Assembly (NCBI GenBank): GCA_963712305.1
Contig: CAVQHI010000001.1
Location: 1-64,000, forward strand
Direction of reading: 5' to 3'
DNA from: DATFNI01 sp963712305
GTDB taxonomy: Bacteria; Bacteroidota; Rhodothermia; Balneolales; DATFMH01
Length of the DNA: 64,000 nt
The position numbers and the translations under genes were made by a program. Below, piece by piece: positions 59,803-64,000 of this stretch. The stretch's first letter is position 1, and each line of letters opens with the position of its first letter. The notes under the pieces are model-generated. The model ran no database searches, was not told where the DNA came from, and saw nothing but the letters and a program-made list of their open reading frames with translations.

Positions 59803-61044
59803 TCAACTGCTGCCTTTGGATGACGATTTTGCTCGAATCAACATCACAGCAAGTAAGATAATTACCAGCAGAGCAATACCAAGGTAGATAAACATAGCGT
59901 AGGACTTCGGCTGTGCGAGTTGTCCCAATTGGCTGATCTGTGCATCAATATTGGCAATTTGATCATAGGTCATGATCTTGCCTTGCACCAGTGACTCAGC
60001 CCAGTTCTTCTTAACCGTGTTGTTCCAGAGATCTGAGAATTTCTGGAAGTTTTGATATTCAGCATTATCAGCATGTTCGCGGCTGCGTTTGATAGCATTG
60101 TCAAGATACGTGCGAAGTGCTGAATAGAGGCTGGCACCATCATTAAACTCAGGTAAGTCGAATCCTTGCTCCTTGAAGGTAGCAGCAATAGATTTGAAAG
60201 TATTATCAGAGATTTTTGAGTGCCATTGCTGGTTGGCCTGGTTGATGTTGTTGACAACATCCATAGCCTTTTCATTACCAGAATAGACAGCAGCAATCTT
60301 GTCGCCTAACTGATCCCACATGTTAGAAAATTCAGCCTGCGTGGCATATAGATGCAGGAAGTCTGCTGTCGACATGGTTGGGTTGTTGTCGATGAAATTC
60401 ATGTTTTGCTGGATGAGACCACGAATTGTTCCCAAAACATCAGCACTCATGGCCTTTCCAGAACCGTTTTCGCCCTGTCCAATATTTTTGTTAGACGCAA
60501 CATACAGTGTGTCGATCATGGATTGGATCAATTGATCACGTTGTTGCATGTTTTCACGATAACGACGAACCAATGCGCGAAGATTGCGTTCGCTAGTCTG
60601 ACTTTTCACCATTACTGAACGGATTGAATCAGCTTCTGAAGAAAGCATTTGAAGCTGTTTCGAATACTGTGTCACCTGCTGGTTTAGCTCAGAGAGTCTC
60701 TGGCTTTGATCCTGTATTGTTTGCAGATTCGACAACTTCGTCTGAGACGTACTCTTAAGTGTACTAACCAGTCCTTCGTAAGTATCCGGATAAACCGCGT
60801 TGTTTATCAGCTCCTTATGTGACTCATAATTATTCTCAAACGAATTGATATTTGAAATAACATTATTGATATCATCAACCGTGCGAGCAGACCCGACCTG
60901 ACTTTTCAGGTCATTATACTGACTGCGGAAATTCTGAACAATTTGATAATCTGTACGATTTTGCTGCTGTGCGTGCACGACTGGTAGAGCTGCTACCAAT
61001 GTGAGCAGAGCAAAAGCTAAAATACGCTGAATTTGTGTTTTCAT
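59803..61044 (-). CDS. Secreted coiled-coil protein with C-terminal membrane anchor, function unknown
   Basis: About 413 residues from ATG 61044 (GGTGA 7 bases upstream; ATG 61056 and TTG 61065 also possible). Signal peptide (LAFALLTLVAALPVVHAQ), an Asn/Gln-rich start, a long coiled coil at roughly 100-165 (SQRLSELNQQVTQYSKQLQ, SERNLRALVRRYRENMQQR), a helical middle region, and one membrane helix near the C-terminus (FIYLGIALLVIILLAVMLI) followed by a short basic tail. The layout suggests a periplasmic coiled coil anchored to the inner membrane. No known family was recognised. It is co-transcribed with a small lipoprotein 24 bases upstream. Confidence 0.8.
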   Translation of the reverse strand: MKTQIQRILAFALLTLVAALPVVHAQQQNRTDYQIVQNFRSQYNDLKSQVGSARTVDDINNVISNINSFENNYESHKELINNAVYPDTYEGLVSTLKSTSQTKLSNLQTIQDQSQRLSELNQQVTQYSKQLQMLSSEADSIRSVMVKSQTSERNLRALVRRYRENMQQRDQLIQSMIDTLYVASNKNIGQGENGSGKAMSADVLGTIRGLIQQNMNFIDNNPTMSTADFLHLYATQAEFSNMWDQLGDKIAAVYSGNEKAMDVVNNINQANQQWHSKISDNTFKSIAATFKEQGFDLPEFNDGASLYSALRTYLDNAIKRSREHADNAEYQNFQKFSDLWNNTVKKNWAESLVQGKIMTYDQIANIDAQISQLGQLAQPKSYAMFIYLGIALLVIILLAVMLIRAKSSSKGSS

Positions 61045-61068
61045 AGGTTTCACCATCGTTTTCAAACT

Positions 61069-61539
61069 CTATTTTTGAAGTCCTTTTTGTGTAAGAGAGT
61101 AAGTATTTGATCCATCAACCAACTGAATGACAGGATTGCGTTGGTTGAAGGCCGGATTGGAAAGGCCATTCTGGTCAACAAGTACTTTCTTTTTTGTTTT
61201 CAGCGTACCGTCGCCGGGTGCCATAATGTATACATTTTTGAACCCCGGAGCAGTCACATAATAAAATCCCTCGTGTCCTCTAATGACATGCACTTCCTGA
61301 ACGCTCATAGTTTCAGATCCTTTTGCAGTTTCACTCATAAGCAACGGTTTAACGTCGAAAGAAACCGCATATCGCATATCTTTAACCATGCCGTTGGCAT
61401 CGGGTTTGAGTACCGACTCAACAGGCTGTGCATAGTTTACGTTTTGAATAACCAGAGAGCTTGAACAAGCTGTTACAAAAACCAAGGAAAGCACGGTAAG
61501 CAGCTTGCTTATACTGGTAACATATTGGCTGATTTTCAT
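61069..61539 (-). CDS. Small lipoprotein of unknown function
   Basis: A 156-residue lipoprotein (signal peptide ending VTAC, Cys ~25). The mature part is a beta-rich domain of ~130 residues (YAQPVESVLKPDANGMV, YAVSFDVKPLLMSE, VHVIRGHEGFYYVTAPG, VYIMAPGDGTLKTKKK, VIQLVDGSNTYSLTQKG). No known family was recognised. It precedes the coiled-coil gene and is probably its partner at the outer membrane or periplasmic face. Confidence 0.8.
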   Translation of the reverse strand: MKISQYVTSISKLLTVLSLVFVTACSSSLVIQNVNYAQPVESVLKPDANGMVKDMRYAVSFDVKPLLMSETAKGSETMSVQEVHVIRGHEGFYYVTAPGFKNVYIMAPGDGTLKTKKKVLVDQNGLSNPAFNQRNPVIQLVDGSNTYSLTQKGLQK

Positions 61540-61726
61540 GGCAATTGGATACCTTATTTGTCTTTATTGTTTAGTATTCAGTCGGTTATGCCCGAATGAT
61601 TCAAAAATAAACATAACAACCAAATACATTGGTGTCAAAAATAGTTATAAGATCGTGGATATACTAAACGAAAATAAACGCATTTTTGACATTGTTAATG
61701 AAACTAAACCACTATTTAGTTTTAAT

Positions 61727-62278
61727 CTATAGATTGATCAAAATATTTACAGGGATATTTTCGGGTAAACACCGAACTCCCTCAAGTTCTTTTAACGCTA
61801 TTATGAATGAATAGCCGATCACTTCCCCACCCAAACGCTGGATTAGTTCAGTGGCAGCCTGGGCTGTACCGCCCGTAGCTATCAGATCATCGTGCAACAC
61901 AACCTTTGTACCTTTTGTAATGGCATCATTATGTATTTCTAATGAGTCTGACCCATATTCTAACGCATATGTAACGGAAGCCGTTTCAGCCGGTAGTTTA
62001 TTGGGCTTGCGTATGGGCACGAAACCCGCATTTAAATTCATCGCTAAATTGGTTCCAAACAAAAATCCCCTGGCCTCCAAGCCAGCAATCACATCAACCT
62101 GTTTCCCCTGAAATGGCTTTGACAACAACATGGAAGTCAATTCTAACGCCTGTCGATCACGTAATAAAGGGGTAATATCCTTGAACTGAATGCCGGGTTT
62201 CGGAAAATCCGGAACATTGCGGATATTCGACTTCAGATAGGTAATAATTTGCTCATCAATAGGTTTCATCAATATCAT
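61727..62278 (-). CDS. apt: Adenine phosphoribosyltransferase
   Basis: A 183-residue type I phosphoribosyltransferase. VPDFPKPGIQFKDITPLL is the Apt N-terminal signature, AGLEARGFLFGTNLA the base-binding loop, and VVLHDDLIATGGTAQA the PRPP-binding motif. It makes AMP from adenine and PRPP. ATG 62278 is annotated; ATG 62269 (MKPIDEQ) is an equally good start. Divergent from tadA with a 74-base gap. Confidence 0.95.
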   Translation of the reverse strand: MILMKPIDEQIITYLKSNIRNVPDFPKPGIQFKDITPLLRDRQALELTSMLLSKPFQGKQVDVIAGLEARGFLFGTNLAMNLNAGFVPIRKPNKLPAETASVTYALEYGSDSLEIHNDAITKGTKVVLHDDLIATGGTAQAATELIQRLGGEVIGYSFIIALKELEGVRCLPENIPVNILINL

Positions 62279-62352
62279 TATCTTTTTTCAAATCGCTATT
62301 ATAACTAAATCGCGTCTGTTTTAAAAACAAGTTTGTCGTAAAATCAATATTG

Positions 62353-62835
62353 ATGAGGTCAATTGCGTATACGATGCTGTTAATACAACAAAAAATGCGA
62401 TTATTTATGCAACAAGCACTTAGCCTTGCAGAGACGGCTGCATCGGAGGGCGAGGTGCCTGTTGGCGCCGTTATTGTTTATGAAGATGAGATTGTGGGAC
62501 GCGGCTATAACCAGGTAGAAAAGCTAAAGGATCCGACTGCTCACGCCGAGCTGATTGCACTGACAGCGGCCTGTAACACCCTTGGAACAAAATTTCTGAA
62601 CGGCTGCACCATGTATGTCACACTCGAACCCTGCCCGATGTGTGCCGGGGCCCTTGTTTGGTCGCGAATTGACCGCCTAATCTTCGGTGCCCACGACGCA
62701 CGGGCCGGAGCCTGCGGTAGTATTATGAATATCGTTCAAAACCAGGCCCTCAATCACAGAATGGAAGTCATTCAGGGAGTTATGGATGTGGAGTCGGAAG
62801 CGTTGCTCAAGGAGTTCTTTAAGGATAAAAGATAA
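62353..62835 (+). CDS. tadA: tRNA-specific adenosine deaminase TadA
   Basis: 160 residues from ATG 62353; ATGs at 62374 and 62395 are alternatives, and homologues begin close to MRLFMQQALSLAETAA (62395). The deaminase core has EGEVPVGAVIV, the zinc/catalytic motif HAE (PTAHAELIAL) and PCPMCAGAL. DARAGACGS is typical of TadA. It converts A34 to inosine in tRNA-Arg(ACG). Ends before a short AT-rich repeat. Confidence 0.94.
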   Translation: MRSIAYTMLLIQQKMRLFMQQALSLAETAASEGEVPVGAVIVYEDEIVGRGYNQVEKLKDPTAHAELIALTAACNTLGTKFLNGCTMYVTLEPCPMCAGALVWSRIDRLIFGAHDARAGACGSIMNIVQNQALNHRMEVIQGVMDVESEALLKEFFKDKR

Positions 62836-62837
62836 AA

Positions 62838-62872
62838 AAATTTTGAATGTTGAATTATGAATTTTGAATTGA
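62838..62872. repeat. Short 7-bp tandem repeat
   Basis: Four degenerate units of GAATNTT/GAATTNN (GAATGTT, GAATTAT, GAATTTT, GAATTGA) at 62845-62872, just after tadA. Low-complexity spacer; nothing functional is claimed. Confidence 0.5.
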
Positions 62873-62957
62873 AAGAGTTCAGAATCGGGGGAACATAATA
62901 GGTGCCCATGGAATATGGACTGTGGCTTCTCACACGGGCACTTGAATCTAACTGATC

Positions 62958-64000
62958 CTATTTAACCAGCATAAATTGCTTGGTTTGGGTAAATGTTCCG
63001 TCCGTCAGGCGGTAGATGTACACACCGCTGGCCAGGTCTGAACCGTTAAAGGTGACCGTGTACCGACCTTTGGCTTTGATGTCATTGACCAATGTTGCTA
63101 CCAATTGCCCCAGCACGTTGTATACTCTCAGCGTTACCTTACTCTGCTGCGGCACTTGGTAGGTAATCTGAGTGGTTGGGTTGAATGGGTTGGGATAATT
63201 CTGATCGAGTCCGTATTCGGTAACATTATTCAGGACTTCCGGAGCCATCTTTTTGGCAATTCCTCGTTTTTGTTGTTCTTCCCTGCGGTAGACCTTGATC
63301 AGCCGTATCTCATCGGGATTCTTGATATTGGTGGTCACTGTCAGGCGTCACTGAACTCTTCGACCGGCAAAAATCCCCGTCAAAATACTATCAGTACCGG
63401 ATTCACGAACCGGCGGATGGGAAGCATTTAATACGTGGTTTCGGACCGCTTCCAATATCTGACCCGAGGAAGCATCTACCAGGTCCACACGATACCGGAC
63501 CATGCTGCCTTTAGCAAACAACTGATTCACAGAGGTTGAATCTCCGAATCCGATCTCTTCCACGTAACGAACATTCTGACCTTTCTGTAAGATGAATGGT
63601 TTGGTAATCAGGACATTATTGAGTTCGTCCACATTCTGAAAACGAAGCGTGTCTGCAACCGGGATGAAATCCACCAGCTGACTGCCCGCTTGTACATGAT
63701 ATATTGAATACTGAACACCGGCGTTTCCTTTTCCGATAACAGCACCCCGACCGGTATAGACTGACGGTGATTGTGAGCCTGATTCCATATTCTCCGCAGC
63801 AGGCGCCATGGCCGACAGGGTCCCTCCGAACGCATTAGATTCCACAAATTCGCGGGTTGAAGTGGGACGATAATATGTGGATGCTTTCATCTGAGAAGCA
63901 TCATCCCCGTTTTTAAGCTGCAGGTACCAGCGGTTTGTGTATAAATAATGGTAACTCGAAAAGTTGTCGCTCGAAACATATATGTTATGATCTGTCCACC
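62958..64000 (-). pseudogene. 3' part of a secreted protein gene, interrupted by in-frame TGA before its T9SS sorting domain (5' end outside window)
   Basis: One minus-strand frame is open from the window edge to TGA at 63350-63348 and then continues in the same frame without shift to TAG at 62958. The upstream part (~217 residues in view) has SSYHYLYTNRWYLQLKNGDD, VRYVEEIGFGDSTSVN and VDLVDASSGQILEAV. The downstream part has NPDEIRLIKVYRREE, then the type IX secretion sorting domain YGLDQNYPNPFNPTTQITY to the end KQFMLVK. Read through, IFAGRRVQ[stop]RLTVTTNIKNPDEI is one continuous domain. The GTG at 63338 has no SD, so the tail is unlikely to be a separate gene. A nonsense mutation or a sequence error is likely. 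Confidence 0.8.

Noticed and set aside
62958..63338. The T9SS-tail frame as an independent 126-residue gene, or TGA as selenocysteine
   Set aside because: GTG at 63338 has no SD and begins inside a domain. No SECIS-like hairpin or selenoprotein context is visible, so a nonsense change or error is simpler.

Overview
The window reads as about 64 kb of chromosome from a free-living, Gram-negative member of the Fibrobacterota-Chlorobiota-Bacteroidota (FCB) superphylum, most likely the Balneolota/Rhodothermota side. Visible reasons are a C-terminal type IX secretion (Por) sorting domain of the NYPNPFNP class at 62958-63338, many lipoprotein signal peptides, paired DUF1080 / Gfo-Idh-MocA / xylose-isomerase-like sugar genes, a FucP-type sugar transporter and moderate base composition. 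No rRNA, tRNA or CRISPR array was seen. The taxonomic call is inference.

Layout. 1-780: end of an unknown gene and a DUF192 lipoprotein. 863-12192 (minus): a complete-looking but unusual type IV pilus (T4P) locus, running major pilin-like protein, PilC, PilB, three minor pilin-like proteins, PilT, a single PilM-PilN-PilO-PilP fusion protein, and a secretin. 12601-13163: an IS200-type element, followed by about 730 bp of non-coding DNA full of inverted repeats. 13904-16975 (minus): a LytTR response regulator, a LytS-like histidine kinase and a degenerate kinase homologue. 17445-18071: a TonB C-terminal-domain protein. 18231-21450 (minus): FadE-type acyl-CoA dehydrogenase and a TetR regulator, with a clear palindrome between them. 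21913-27917: gltB-gltD glutamate synthase.

28190-37522 is an amino-sugar polymer locus. Secreted GH18, GH20, exo-glucosaminidase-like GH2 and NAGPA-like proteins plus CutC are transcribed away from a divergent FucP/NagP-type permease. 37591-37850 is a cluster of nested palindromes including a perfect 46-bp palindrome. 37962-49640 is a second sugar region built from ThuA/PQQ-type propeller/cytochrome c, two DUF1080 proteins, two xylose-isomerase-like TIM barrels, two Gfo/Idh/MocA oxidoreductases and an MFS transporter; this set fits the oxidation/elimination (3-keto-glycoside) route of glycoside cleavage. 49925-51900: thymidine kinase and a concentrative nucleoside transporter. 51945-59430: three parvulin-type periplasmic chaperones, MoxR and a VWA membrane protein. 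59803-61539: a two-gene envelope unit of unknown function. 61727-62835: apt and tadA, divergent. 62958-64000: the 3' part of a secreted protein gene split by an in-frame TGA just before its T9SS tail.

The least conventional part is the pilus locus. The four alignment-complex functions are fused into one polypeptide, and none of the four pilin-like proteins has the usual leader/GFxxxE motif. The PilT-like ATPase also has a changed Asp box, and PilC has a duplicated N-terminal module. All assignments come from reading the translated sequences by eye; no database search was run.
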